Part shown: positions 12,662 through 23,400 of the stretch, piece after piece | How positions within the stretch are numbered: position 1 is the first letter of the stretch | Layout: each line of letters opens with the position of its first letter | Source: Steromphala cineraria | Taxonomy: Eukaryota; Mollusca; Gastropoda; Trochida; Trochidae | Direction: 5' to 3' | Assembly (NCBI GenBank): GCA_916613615.1 | Contig: OU744735.1 | Location: 44,358,468 to 44,422,467 of the forward strand | Length of the DNA: 64,000 bases | Made by a program: the position numbers and the translations under genes | Notes under the pieces: generated by a model | The model's database searches: none | Seen by the model: only the letters and a program-made list of their open reading frames with translations | Told to the model about the DNA's origin: nothing

Positions 12662-12967
12662 TTAAAGGGGCAGTAGCACGTTTTCTGATAATTTTATATT
12701 TTAATTTTTTCAGTGATAATTGTAAGTTAATGCTAAATGTATTATTTTGACAGTGTCAAACATCTCATTATACAAGCCAATCATCCATAGTCGGAGGACA
12801 AAGTATGAAGATTCACAAAAAATTCCATTGGCGGCCATTTTGTGTGAACACCTTTAATTCATTTTGTGTAAGAAAAAGGAATTGCATGGCTAAATTTTAC
12901 GTTATATATTTGAATTATTACTGCTCCATTTAGTTTATTATGCATTGTTTTTCAATTGGAACCTAAT
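12662..12967 (+). mobile_element. MITE family M1, copy 1, left part (interrupted)
   Basis: This starts TTAAAGGGGCAGTAGCACG like the intact copies at 31287, 32405 and 46969 and follows them as far as the shared TTGGAACC. It is then broken by the Mutator-like insertion at 12968-13452. The family is about 360 bp with inverted ends (GGGGCAGTAGCACG and CGTGCTACTGCCCC), a TTAA at each end, and a shared interior including AAGCCAATCATC and TGGCGGCCATTTT. It has no coding capacity. Confidence 0.85.
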
Positions 12968-13452
12968 CATCCTCGATAATCCAGCGCTTTCGTTCCGATA
13001 AATCTACACTACAAGCCCTGGAAAACTTTACGGGGGTTTATCTCAAATCCAATTACCTCCCTTTACGAACACGTTATCCAATCAGAAACGAAAAGCCGAC
13101 ACCAAGTGCGTAAACAACTCAACCGTTCGCGACATCAAGTGAGTGAGTGAGTTGGGGTTTAACGTGTTGTCAGCAATTTTTCAGCTATTTAACACGTGGA
13201 TGGTGCCATCCAAAATAGAGTAGACAGATCAGGGAGAAACGGAACGAATGTGATGAGGGAAGCGACGAAAAGAAAGGTATAGTTAGAGGTAGAAAACTGG
13301 TTTTAGAAGTGATCCAATTGTTTGTTAACAAACAAGCGTTTAGCTGAGTCATTGCAAAGGGAGGTAATTGGGTTTGAGGTAAAATCCCGTAAAGTTTTCC
13401 AGGGCTTGTAGTGCAGATTTATCGGAACGAAAGCGCTGGATTATCGAGGATG
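12968..13452. mobile_element. Mutator-like MITE, 485 bp, ~98-bp terminal inverted repeats, nested in M1
   Basis: The left terminal repeat (12968-13066) and right terminal repeat (13354-13452) are inverted copies that differ at only a handful of positions, with outer ends CATCCTCGATAATCC. The flanks are GAACCTAAT on the left and GAACCTTAT on the right, an 8/9 match abutting the repeats, consistent with a 9-bp target duplication. Long terminal repeats plus 9-bp duplications are typical of Mutator-like elements; that assignment is inference. There is no transposase. The interior carries a SINE-like core at 13138-13212. Confidence 0.85.
13138..13212 (+). repeat. SINE-like conserved core fragment
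   Basis: This segment starts with GTGAGTGAGTGAG and GTTGGGGTTTAACG, then has CAGCAATTTTTCAGC, AACACGTGGATGG and GCCATCC. I recall this arrangement from widespread molluscan short interspersed repeats, where a similar GAGTGAGTTGGGGTTTAACG core recurs. No tRNA-type head or tail is obvious, so it is a fragment captured inside the Mutator-like element. The taxonomic hint rests on memory, not a search. Confidence 0.5.
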
Positions 13453-13490
13453 GAACCTTATATTCCCCATAAAAACGTTGTACCGTTGTA
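13453..13490 (+). mobile_element. MITE family M1, copy 1, right remnant
   Basis: After the nested element the sequence resumes with ACCTTATATTCCCC and TAAAAACGT, matching the right end of intact M1 copies such as 32730-32755. It then diverges where CTACTGCCCC would be expected, so the outer terminus has decayed. Confidence 0.6.
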
Positions 13491-13551
13491 AACAATAGTT
13501 TCAGTTGTCCCAGTTTGTCAACTAACCTCACCAGTATAGTGTTTTTGGTGT

Positions 13552-13601
13552 CGTCTTTGGTTATTATTGTCATATCCGTCTTTGGTTATTATTGTCATAT
13601 C
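13552..13601. repeat. 25-bp direct duplication
   Basis: Two identical 25-bp copies, each beginning CGTCTTTGGTTATTATTG, lie head to tail. This is a small recent slippage or duplication event. Confidence 0.9.
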
Positions 13602-14080
13602 CGTTTTCAAAGAGCACATACTGATGCTGGTATATGATATACCGATATCAAAAAACAATTAATCTGCAATTTTTATTAACTTTTGTCCAATGATTATAAA
13701 TGTGACACCATGTCGTTTCAAATTCAGGAAATTAATATTAACAGGTTCTCGAAATACACTTTTTGTACTTCTGTTTCATCTATGTCCTTGACACACCGTG
13801 TTGTTTATGACTTTTAAGTTAACATCATATGTTTTAACAGGTAGTTCAAATCATCATATTTGTTTCAACTTCTGACTTTGCGTCTTGAAACAGGGATGAT
13901 GTTTGATATTTTTAATAAAGCAAATATAGAAATGGTTAAAACAAATTGATGCAAAATATAATATTGATTCATTTTGATTTAATCATGTTTCGAGCATATA
14001 CACGGAAACTGATATTATCAGTATTTTCGACGATACTAGAACTCGTGAAGAACCTCCGAAGATCCTCCATCCTTAAGAAA

Positions 14081-14197
14081 TTCAATACAGATAATGGTCA
14101 TATGTTTAACTTAGTCAATTTCCTAAAAGGTTTTACACAGGATTTGGTGCGGAGATTACGGTATTTGAGCTTGTCTAGACTGTTTGATGTTGATAAC
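14081..14197. repeat. 117-bp strongly conserved block L9, U0 copy
   Basis: Compared with 25847-25963, 106 of 117 positions match with no gaps, while flanks are much more diverged. A forward frame is open in both (…NFLKGFTQDL…). At least seven of the eleven differences lie in codons that change the amino acid, so the pattern does not look like protein selection. It could be a conserved noncoding element, gene conversion, or a separate repeat. Confidence 0.75.
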
Positions 14198-14249
14198 ATA
14201 AGTGACATTTGAATCCACTTTGGTCTATAATTGCTGATTGACAAGTCGA

Positions 14250-15180
14250 ACTCGCCCTGAACTTACCGTGTAATCCAAAGGGAAAGACGTAAAGCTATCG
14301 CGCCTTGTGCATCACGAAAACCGAATATCAATATAAACTCAACGCCAAAAGAAATGTTACACCTCTTTGAATTTGAAAAGCATATAAAGTGACGTGTTCA
14401 GAGGAATTTGCTTTGATGTGTTGTAACACTCCATCAGTTTAGTGTTTTGTGCTAAAATAGCAGACCTGTGACTTTAATGGTAAATACGTTATCTCCAGTT
14501 CTTCATGGGTGGGGTCAATTGTCCTATTTCCGATCATGCAATAATTGAAGTGAAAATTGTAAAACTTAACCAAACTGACTTTGTTTTCTGTGATAATGAA
14601 TGCACATTCTCAAAAAAAGGAAATAAGTCATGTTTGTGGAAAATTTTATTCGTTATTTTGTCTGAAGAAAAAGAAGAGATGTAACATTTCTTTTGGCGTT
14701 CAGTTTATGTTTCCTTATCAATGTTCAGAAATTGGACTGAATGGTATTGAAATATGTATCTATATCTATATTGCAAATATTTATACTGCCACAATCAAGT
14801 TATTATACTGGAATTACATTATCAATTAATGGCATTACCAGGTTCTCAAAACAATTTAAACAGACCTCACGGTAATATGCCGTCTCAAATTTAATGAATC
14901 CACAATGCTATGACGTCATAATGCTTGTGCATCACTAAAACCGAATATTCAATATATGTTTCATTATCCATGTTCAGAATTTGGACTGAAAGGTATTGGA
15001 ATATATATCTATATTGTAGCTATTGTCACAATCAAATTGTTATGTAATTACATGATCAATTAATGTCATTTAAAGGTTTTGAAAGCAGTTTAAACAGACC
15101 TCGCGGTAATACGCCGTCTCCAAATTGATAAACCCCCAATCGTATGGCGTCTTTATGCTGATGACGTTACAATTCTAAGC
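14250..15180. repeat. Local tandem duplication of about 250 bp, first copy split by a MITE
   Basis: The sequence around 14306-14335 plus 14706-14880 matches 14927-15115. Shared stretches are CTTGTGCATCAC, AAAACCGAATAT, ATTGGACTGAA, AAACAGACCTC and GGTAAT followed by GCCGTCTC. A third partial start follows at about 15116. Removing the MITE restores a colinear match between the copies. Confidence 0.8.
14336..14705. mobile_element. TA-flanked 370-bp MITE M2 (Tc1/mariner-like)
   Basis: The left end AACTCAACGCCAAAAGAAAT and the right end (reverse complement AACTGAACGCCAAAAGAAAT) form an inverted repeat of about 33 bp. TA flanks both sides (14334-14335 and 14706-14707). The neighbouring duplicate at about 14947-14970 reads AATATATG straight through, an unoccupied paralogous site. 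TA duplication suggests Tc1/mariner-type mobilisation. No transposase is present; the short ORF from 14581 is incidental. Confidence 0.9.
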
Positions 15181-15589
15181 CCACACTGTTAACGATTATA
15201 TCAATTTTGATAATAGAAAACACCTGGGTGAGACTCTCTCCATATAATTTGCTAAGAATGCTCATTTATAATATCAATCAAAAAATGGTGGTATGTTTTG
15301 CCTTGTCATTCTGATATATCAAGTGTTATTATTTAAATCTATTTTGTCTTTACTGCCATTTTTTCTCTCATACAAGATAGAGTACAATTAATATAACACA
15401 CAGCTCAAAAATATGTTTCTTAAACTACCTTACAAAAGAAGGTATTAAAAGAATATTTAGCTTTTTAAGCTTCTCGTGGATTTCTGAACCAGGTGATGGC
15501 ATGATTAATGATTCATCTCGTGTTTGCCTGGCTTAATACAATTTTACACAAATCTTTTGCTTGCATTCATGGTTTCTTGTCCCCGAAAG

Positions 15590-15830
15590 TTTCTATTCTT
15601 CTTGAATGTATGTGCTTTGCATAAAGACAGCACACAACCTATAATAATCTTCATCAATAGAGGCATTGTAATGAGTGCAGGCACTTCGCTTATTTACATA
15701 GTCTGGTTTCACTGAGAGTGGCGCTACACCGTCAACTGCTCTTGTCAGACCACCTCTTGGGAAGCACTTGCTGAAACCTCGTCTGAGGTGAGGAGTGATT
15801 AATTTCTTCACAAGACACAAGGCCGTGTGG
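15590..15830. repeat. Block L7, U0 copy
   Basis: This aligns with 26575-26800. Shared stretches include GAATGTATGTGCTTTG, GCTTATTTACATAGTC, CTCTTGGGAA and CTGAAAC followed by CGTCTGA. Minus-strand ORFs overlap both copies (15593-15907 and 26569-26892), but the reading frame is not kept between them, so I do not call a gene. It may be a decayed exon or simply duplicated intergenic DNA. Confidence 0.6.
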
Positions 15831-17132
15831 CACATGCATGAGTTTAACTGCATATGATGTCTAACCCGATTATGTCGCCGACACGCTTGTGTGAAAATCG
15901 TCTCCATTGTTAACTCTCACGTCATTTTGCAAAAGGGAATTTGTCTATTTTGATGCAGTTCACAATTGGTCTTTACAAGGCTTATTATTGGTCATTTGAT
16001 CTCTAACCTGTTTATGTCACTCACACGCCTGTGCTACAGCCGACCAGTCTCTGTTGTTGTCTCTGTACCAGCCTTGTTTTACCAGTCTTATAGCAAGATT
16101 ATTCGTATTCACGTACTTGTATACTTGTATTGGTTTAAGTAATCCTGACAACAAACTATCGTGAGGCACATCGAGAACAGCATAACACTAGCGTATTAAT
16201 TCTGATCAATATAACGTATAAAGAGATATGTCTTTTAAAGTAAATATGCCTCTCTTGGTAAATACATTCATTTGACACTGGTAAAACTGAATATTAAGAA
16301 ACGAACAACATAGGATGATTGGTAAGAAATTAACATATATATTTAGTTCATCATAATAAGATTAACTTGAAAAGTCAATGTTATATGTTTAACCATTTGT
16401 CAATAGGTGACATCCTACAAAAGCACCTTGCGATCCTTCTAAAAGACCGGCTTGGTTGGTGTGGCTTCTTTGTTTCCTCTGTTACCCCGTAATCTAATTA
16501 ACATCTCCAGAGCAAGGTCTGTGCTGTGTACAAGAACATTTTAAATCACTTAAAGCAAAACGTAACCAGATCCTTTTGTTGAACAACTTCAATGCTCTGA
16601 ATTAAAAAACATAAAATCGAAATCGTAAATTTTCAAATCTCTTGGGGTAATGCAATCTTATAACTGTAAATTCAATTATTCACTGGTAACATGGAATCCG
16701 TTAACTTTATAATGATTGGATCCCGTTTGAAGTGAATCAAAGTAAAAACGAACTGATATGACCAAGGATATTTCAATGGTTGTGCTCTCGGTTTTATGTC
16801 ACTCATTGTATGTGCAAGTTCATATTGATAAATCTTAATTGTAATTAGTAAATGATTTAACTTGTAAAACTATATATTTGATATTTATGTAGGCTCCTGC
16901 TTAATTTACGATCATGTGTTTGAGATCTATCATATATGGTTTCATAAGTAACCTTTTTGATAACCCTGGTATTAATTACGACATTATAACATAAGTTCTA
17001 CATTTATAACAATATTGAACCTTTAGTATGCACAAGGTTCATGTCTTTGAATACACAATGTATATAAACATAAACATATCGGATACTGAACCAATATGGA
17101 AACTACTACTACAGTAGGAGTTTATTGACAAG

Positions 17133-17160
17133 AGAATTAATAATTAATCGATATAATCAG
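17133..17160. promoter_or_regulatory. Palindromic AT motif of block L1, U1 copy
   Basis: GAATTAATAATTAATCGAT is followed by ATAATC. The core ATTAATAATTAAT resembles the palindromic HNF1/homeodomain consensus GTTAATNATTAAC. Near-identical motifs sit at the same place in U2, U3 and U4 although surroundings have diverged. A regulatory role is inference only. Confidence 0.35.
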
Positions 17161-17840
17161 ATTGTCATTGACGTTTGACATGCATATTATTCACGACGTT
17201 ATCATCCCACGAGAGTGCATGCTATTGGTTATTTCAGTGTTGTTTTGTATTGTAGGTCTTGAATAAACAGAACAAAGCAGAGTTTAGCGGCTTAAAGAAA
17301 GGTAGGATTTGTCAATAGATTAAATGGACATTGGTCAACCATTTGCAAAATGTATCAGAAGGATATTAATTGCACCTGTGTCACTGTATAATATTATAAA
17401 CATTTAAAGGTTTTACTGCAAGTTAACGGAATGGTAATTCAATTTCACATTTTGTTGATAATTCGGTCTCGATATCATACTCAAAATTTACACTGCATAC
17501 ATTAAGCTTCATCAGGCTGATTCAATTGCCTGCCTGTCCTGTTATCGGTTATTGTACGCGTGTACAACTATTAATGTAACCCTCCACGTGATATGTCGTG
17601 ATATGTCAAAGTTGACAGCAGCATGATATCAGTAAGGCGATAAATCAGACACTCAAATACTCAATAAATATCACATGGTTGTTAGATACCGTAACACTAT
17701 ATCATATCAACATCTTACATAACAACGCATCTGTTTGTTCTTAATTCTTGGACTAATATTGTGTCTTGAGGGTCAGTCTTCATCAGAAAAGATAATGTAA
17801 TGGGAAATCAATCAAAACTCCTTTAAGGTTATTCAGGAAT

Positions 17841-17965
17841 AAATTCAGACTTTGAAATGTAAACGATATGCTCGATTCTGATTGGATCTTACAAGGTCAT
17901 GTGATCGGTATACATTTCAATGAACCCTTAACCGCAGGTTATACAAAATAACTTTCAGTAAATGA
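17841..17965 (+). repeat. Interspersed repeat family R1, copy 2
   Basis: This matches 6867-6985 (same orientation), with TTCAGACTTTGAAATG, GATTCTGATTGG, GGTCATGTGA and AATGAACCCT in the same order. No terminal inverted repeats are obvious, so both copies are probably fragments. Confidence 0.65.
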
Positions 17966-18876
17966 AGTTTATACGATATCGTGCCGGAACTACATTTCTC
18001 GGGGATTCCCCTGATCTTACAGCCACATTCCAGCCTGACCCCAGTCTTGATGGTCATCACTGAGACTCACTTTTTGCAAATATTATTTTTCTGTTTATTA
18101 GCAACACTCGCCCTAATAATCTGTTTTTGATGTTTGAAGAAAAAACATTAAGTTGTAAATAAATAAAGTTGTACATGTTCATCTCCAGTCACAGAAATGA
18201 GGATAGTGGGCAAAGTTAAACAATGTTATGTACATCATTTCAAAAGCATGAGTTGAGCTCCATTCTGAATGACTTGACTTGCGACAACACAGTTTCAAGG
18301 CACCCCATTCCATACACAACAAATTAATAGTGTCGTGGCGCGCTCTTTACAGACAGTTTCGAGGCCCCCGATGATCAAAACGATGTTGCCGTGTTTGAAA
18401 ACATGTACTCGTCATTGTCAATGACAGTGTCTAACATAGGCGGGCCTGCAATTGGCATTATTTCTCGAGGGACTTTAAATAACTTTATGTTTATACATTC
18501 ATTGTCAAACAAACAACCCAATTTTCCCAAGCACGTCGAGCTTTTAGAGCTGATACTCCACACTCGATACAGGACAGTATCAATACGCGAGTGCAAATTG
18601 TTAATTTTGGAATATTGAAATCAAACTTTACATATTTTTTAGTTTTTTTCCCAAAACATTTTATGATACCCATAAAGGATTATTTGTGGAATAAAGAAGT
18701 GCAGCTTTTCCTTTTTTGTTATGAACTATTTTTGCATGCGCTTGAACCCGGTAGAGACCCGCCTGGGTCTAACTGATATCTAGGTCAGTGCTACAAGCAG
18801 CTTCGAAGTTACTACAGAATCGCATTTCGAATGATATAAAAACAACTTCTGGCTTTAAATACAAAGTGTGAAATTA

Positions 18877-19049
18877 TAAGAAATGAATTTCATAATATAG
18901 TTGTCAACACGGTTATAACCTGTTTGAAACTCGTAATATAAACTTTTGCATAATTGGCTCGGCAAGCTCGCCAATTATACAAGTTTATATTACAAGTTTC
19001 AAACAGGTTATAACCGTGTGGACAACTATATTGTGAAATTCATTTCTTA
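18877..19049. mobile_element. 173-bp near-perfect palindrome, repeat family R2
   Basis: Arms of about 80 bp mirror each other from TAAGAAATGAATTTC to GAAATTCATTTCTTA, including AACACGGTTATAACCTG on the left and its complement on the right. The short centre is TGGCTCGGCAAGCTCGCCA. One arm also exists alone at 7207-7310, so this is a repeated foldback element. A structure this long can extrude as a cruciform. No coding. Confidence 0.88.
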
Positions 19050-22000
19050 AACAAATAGAATACAATGTATATATTGCATAGGGAATAATAAAACAAACAG
19101 AACGTTATTGGTTATAGTAAAATGTATCACGCTGGGTTGGTTTTGTTTTCTTGTTTTATGATGTCTTGAAACAAAATGAGGGGTAGGAGTGTTTGAAGTT
19201 CAATGTATGTGGCTAGAGTGCACACAAAACTGGTTGCAAACGTAGGAGGAAGGTTGATGTAACTATTGTCCTGGCTTTGATGCATACATTCTGTAAATGT
19301 TTTGTTCTTGTCCTTTGATTTTGTAAAAGATTCTGCCAGATGCGGTTTGAAAACACTTTAGTGCTATTTTCAGTGTTACTTGTACAAAAACGAATGATAA
19401 TGATGCTGTATTTTCGTTCGATTGTTTATACAATTTTAACATTCTTTCCAATTTTGACTTTGACAGCAACGCAACCATTAGACGTTATCGATCACTTGCA
19501 GGTGTTCTTTGTTAGAAGAGCTCATTAACGGGCTGATATTTCAGTCTTTATGTTGTTAGGAGAAAGAAAAACATGTTGGGATTATGGTTATGTGGCATAC
19601 ACTAAGATTTGTCATAATTGCATTTTGAACATGAACATGTTCATTTATGAGTACAATTGAATTTATATTGAATTATATTTAAAATATAAATAATCACAGG
19701 AAATTAAAAAATTGTCAAAATATTAAATTGAAAGTTAATAATTGTGATTATCTGATCCACTTGTGCATCTCGACGATGATAACCTAAATGATTTGATACG
19801 AATTGTATGATTTTCTATAGAAATGTAAGAAATATGAACATTATCCACTTTTGTTACATTTGTCTCTTCATCTCAATCAAAATAATTCAGGCTCATACTC
19901 AAATGGATCTATCAATATTTTGCATATATAAAACGCAGCAACTGCTGTAGGACATTCTCGTGACATGTATAGTTAGATCCTGCACAAAATATATATCACA
20001 CTTACTAGGGAAAACGATAAAGTCGTCCTCATCCTCTTAACAGAGACAAAGGTCAGGGGCGTGACATTGTGAAAAATAACCAAATTGTTATTTATTGTTT
20101 CAGAAAATGTGAATGAAAAAGATGAAAGAGCTTTGTCAGAGTGATTACTTGTTTAAAATTCTTAAAGTTTGAAAAACACCATCTACTGAGTAAATTTGTT
20201 GTTACAAAAAAGTACAATAATTTATTTCGTGGCAGATAGTGCTTTTACAAATATTACAATGTTATATTTCATCTAAATGGCATGTATAAATAAAACATAT
20301 TTATCATGAATATTTCCCATCCCCGTCAAACTTCTCTTCTAACTAATTGATACCTCTTTTAACTTTATTGTTTAATATTTAAATCTTTTCAGATCAGTAG
20401 AACTATTCGAAAAAAGTACAATCTGTTTTCTTTTTCTTGAAGCCATGTTCGATTACAGGTTTTTATTAGAATCTACTGTTTCCTGTTGATTAATGTGCAT
20501 AGCATCTGTAGAAAAAGTTTCTATATGACTGTCTCTAACTTAAAATTTCTGGTTGAAGATGACCGAAGTTCGTTTCATCGTAATATTTAGACCGCAAATA
20601 AAGTTTTATTAAACCCTAGTGAGATATCATTTTGAAATTGTGTTTCAGTTAAATGAGATCCGTTGATCGTTGGATAAGTTTAGTTACCTGATACCAGGTA
20701 GTATATAGATAAAGGGTATATGATATCAATTTCATAAAGGATTTAACAAAATTGACTCATAGATTACTATGTTTTGAATCTTTCTCTCAAGCCCGGAAAC
20801 TTCAATCCATTTAAATTTTGGGTTTTATGTGAGAAGAGGAAATGATGATAATATTGCTGTTGTACTACATCGTTAGGGTCTCTCACGTATCCATCTATGA
20901 AACAGCATGAAGAGACGAAGGGAGATTTACCTAGCATTTCTGTCTAAATGACGTAAGTTCAAACCTTTTCCCCGAGAAGAGGTACACCATTTCAAATATT
21001 CAAGACCAATATTCTAGTTCTCTGCCGATTGTTATAAACTTACATGCACATGGAAGCATGACCAAAATGAAATGACCCCATTCGGTCATTTTTAGATATT
21101 ATTACCCCTCTAGCAAAAGAGTGGAATTAACTATTTCAAAACAAAGTCAGCAACAAAGTAGGATTCTTATCTGATAGCAATAAATTATACAATACACAAG
21201 CCTTGGAATGAGCTGTGTTGATAGAAAAAGGAATTCTAAATTACTTTTAAAACGACGAAGGTTGTAATGTTGTTTTGCACATTTCAAGGATAAATAGAGC
21301 AAACGCTTGAATGCGTGACTAGTTGTGGAATGTGAAAGTTGTTACTGAAATTAATAGAATTCAATCTAAATGGCATCAGAAACCCATGATAAAAAGGTCT
21401 TGTGCCAGCAATTTAAACCAAAGTGTTCCCAAATGACGTTCCCACATATATTGACTATTTGAATGACAATTTTATCGTCCCATAGGTTTGAATCAATTTT
21501 GTGGTAAATTAAAAACTTTCTAGCGACCCATTTGAGTCGCAATTTGTCTTACTTGCAATGGTCATGGCTCTTCCAACGACCACTGTAGAATACTTAAGAG
21601 TGACGATAGAAAATGGCTCGTCGTTTCAATTCTTGGAATATGTTAAAAACCTTTTTCAGAGAAACCATTTGAGAATTTGTCAGCTAAAAGCAGCAATTTA
21701 GATTACATTTGTGAAATGGACAAGAGTACACATCTAAGGATGACGTACATGTAGTTGATGACAAATGATTGCAACACTGTAAGTCTTAAGAATGACGTTA
21801 ATGTTGAATATTTCGGGAACAACAGAAAGAACTTTGAATATAAGCGTATACCTTACCCACATATACTGTACAAAACATATATGCTATTCATCAAAAGCCT
21901 CATTTGGAAATGCAAAAGAATGAAAGAATAAAGAATAGAGAAAGAAATGTAAAAGAAAAGGAGAAACATGGATAATGCAATCGTCCATTATAAACATGTA

Positions 22001-22436
22001 GTTTATAGTTGCATCAAAAGATAATGAGGTAACTGTCGAGATCTAGAGTGAAAGTGAGGAATAAGGTCACATACGATGATATCATATTTATTAAGGAGTT
22101 CAATTCTATGGTACTGTCTATAAGTTACTTTTCTTTTACATCGTTCTCGATTTGGAAAGGAATATGCGCATATCATCTACAATGAGAAGTTATTGCTGTA
22201 AGAAAAACAAGACAATGCACGGTTTGCCTGTTTGCACAGAAGTATAAAACAATGAATTACCAATCAAATTCAAAATCAGAAAATCAAATTAGTTTGTCAC
22301 AACTTCGTATTTCATAGCATAAATTTAATAGTGGACAACATTTCGCAAACCGTTTGTTTATACGAGTACTTATTACTACAGAATACAAAATTGAGTTTCA
22401 CAACAGCAATAAACGTCAGGCTCTTGTTTGGATTTA

Positions 22437-22590
22437 GAAGCCACAATGCGTGATCAATGAAAATAAACCCTATCTAAGGTCGCACACAGTTGAAGGGTGA
22501 TGCAGTGTGTCCAACCTATTGCTATTTTATCGTAACCTAGGATTTTCCTCCTCACATAATTAGTTTTAGCTTCTGGTCTGTCCATGGACG
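22437..22590. repeat. Block L2, U1 copy
   Basis: This shares with 34521, 47611 and 61717 the order AATGCGTG or AATGCGCTC, an AGGTG-type stretch, GTGATGCA, then a CTATTGCT motif followed by a TTTCC-rich end. It is the most diverged of the four copies. No reading frame is shared. Confidence 0.6.
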
Positions 22591-23363
22591 TTTTGTTATC
22601 ATTCGCTACATGTATTATTGACCGGAAATGTCCTATCTTAGATAACAGTCAAACACTACTAATTTTAGTTTTTTTATATTATTAGACAAACGTCTTCATT
22701 AAAGTATATGTAAATTACTTTAAGAGGATCATTCACCATGAAAAGTTGTTAACATTGCCCTTGTGTATGTGAGATTTAAAACGGTATAAGAATCTATACC
22801 GAAACGTCGCTACTATCCAATAAAGAAGTTGTTCATCCATAGAATTACCCTTGTCTTCCTTATACAATCAACTTCTAGAATGCCACTCAAACAGCTCATG
22901 AGAGATTTAGTTTAGCCCCGTTACAATTATCTATTTAGTATGTAGTGCCACTTGAAACATAACATATTCCAGCATTATATCTACCGGATTGTGATCAAAT
23001 CAATGAGTAAACCAAGTGTGGGTCTTGTGAGCTATTGTGTTTGTATTGCGAGCTTAGATTTTGAAGCATGTGTTGTTGGTAATTATAAAGTTCAAAGGAA
23101 GACAACAGGCTGTGCGACTACAATTTCTGGCACTTTTTGTACCTATCCTTGGAAACCATAATTACAACCGTCCAAAAAAGCCTTATTACTACTTCCTTGT
23201 CATTGATATACTAGTAGTAGGCGGTTAGGAATATTTCTAAATACAATTTGTTATCTTGAATGACATCAGGTTACATTAGCGTCCCTATACATGTAGATTA
23301 ACACACTGTATGACTTTTGACAACCAATGAAACAATGTATTTATGTAACATGAGTGTCTGTAT

Positions 23364-23400
23364 AGCAGATATACCTAGTAACAAAATATGCATATAAGCT
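23364..23400. ncRNA. Candidate conserved stem-loop in block L3, U1 copy
   Basis: AGCAGATAT (left) and ATATAAGCT (right) pair at 7 of 9 positions around an ACCTAGTAACA-containing loop. The equivalents in U2, U3 and U4 pair at 8 or 9 of 9. Transcription is not shown, so the RNA label is a hypothesis. Confidence 0.2.

Larger units (their letters stand above)
13946..17059. other. Array repeat U0 (partial), class A middle section
   Basis: This segment is collinear with 25.75-29.28 kb of U1. The 117-bp block at 14081, the block near 15590-15830 and the block near 15980-16040 recur at 25847, 26575-26800 and 27445-27500. Similarity is high in the first block and modest elsewhere. No gene is recognised. 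It also contains a local ~250-bp duplication and a 370-bp MITE, listed separately. Weak signs of an earlier U0 portion reach back toward 6.8 kb. Confidence 0.6.

Noticed and set aside
13349..13573. Minus-strand 74-codon ORF
   Set aside because: It lies largely in the terminal inverted repeat of the Mutator-like MITE; the inverted copy would encode the same part.
15593..15907. Minus-strand ORF overlapping conserved block L7
   Set aside because: The U1 equivalent (26569-26892) aligns in DNA but not in frame, so protein selection is not supported.
18375..18673. Overlapping ORFs on both strands in a GC-richer patch
   Set aside because: Both strands are open over a short distance with no domain; no counterpart in U2 at the collinear position.
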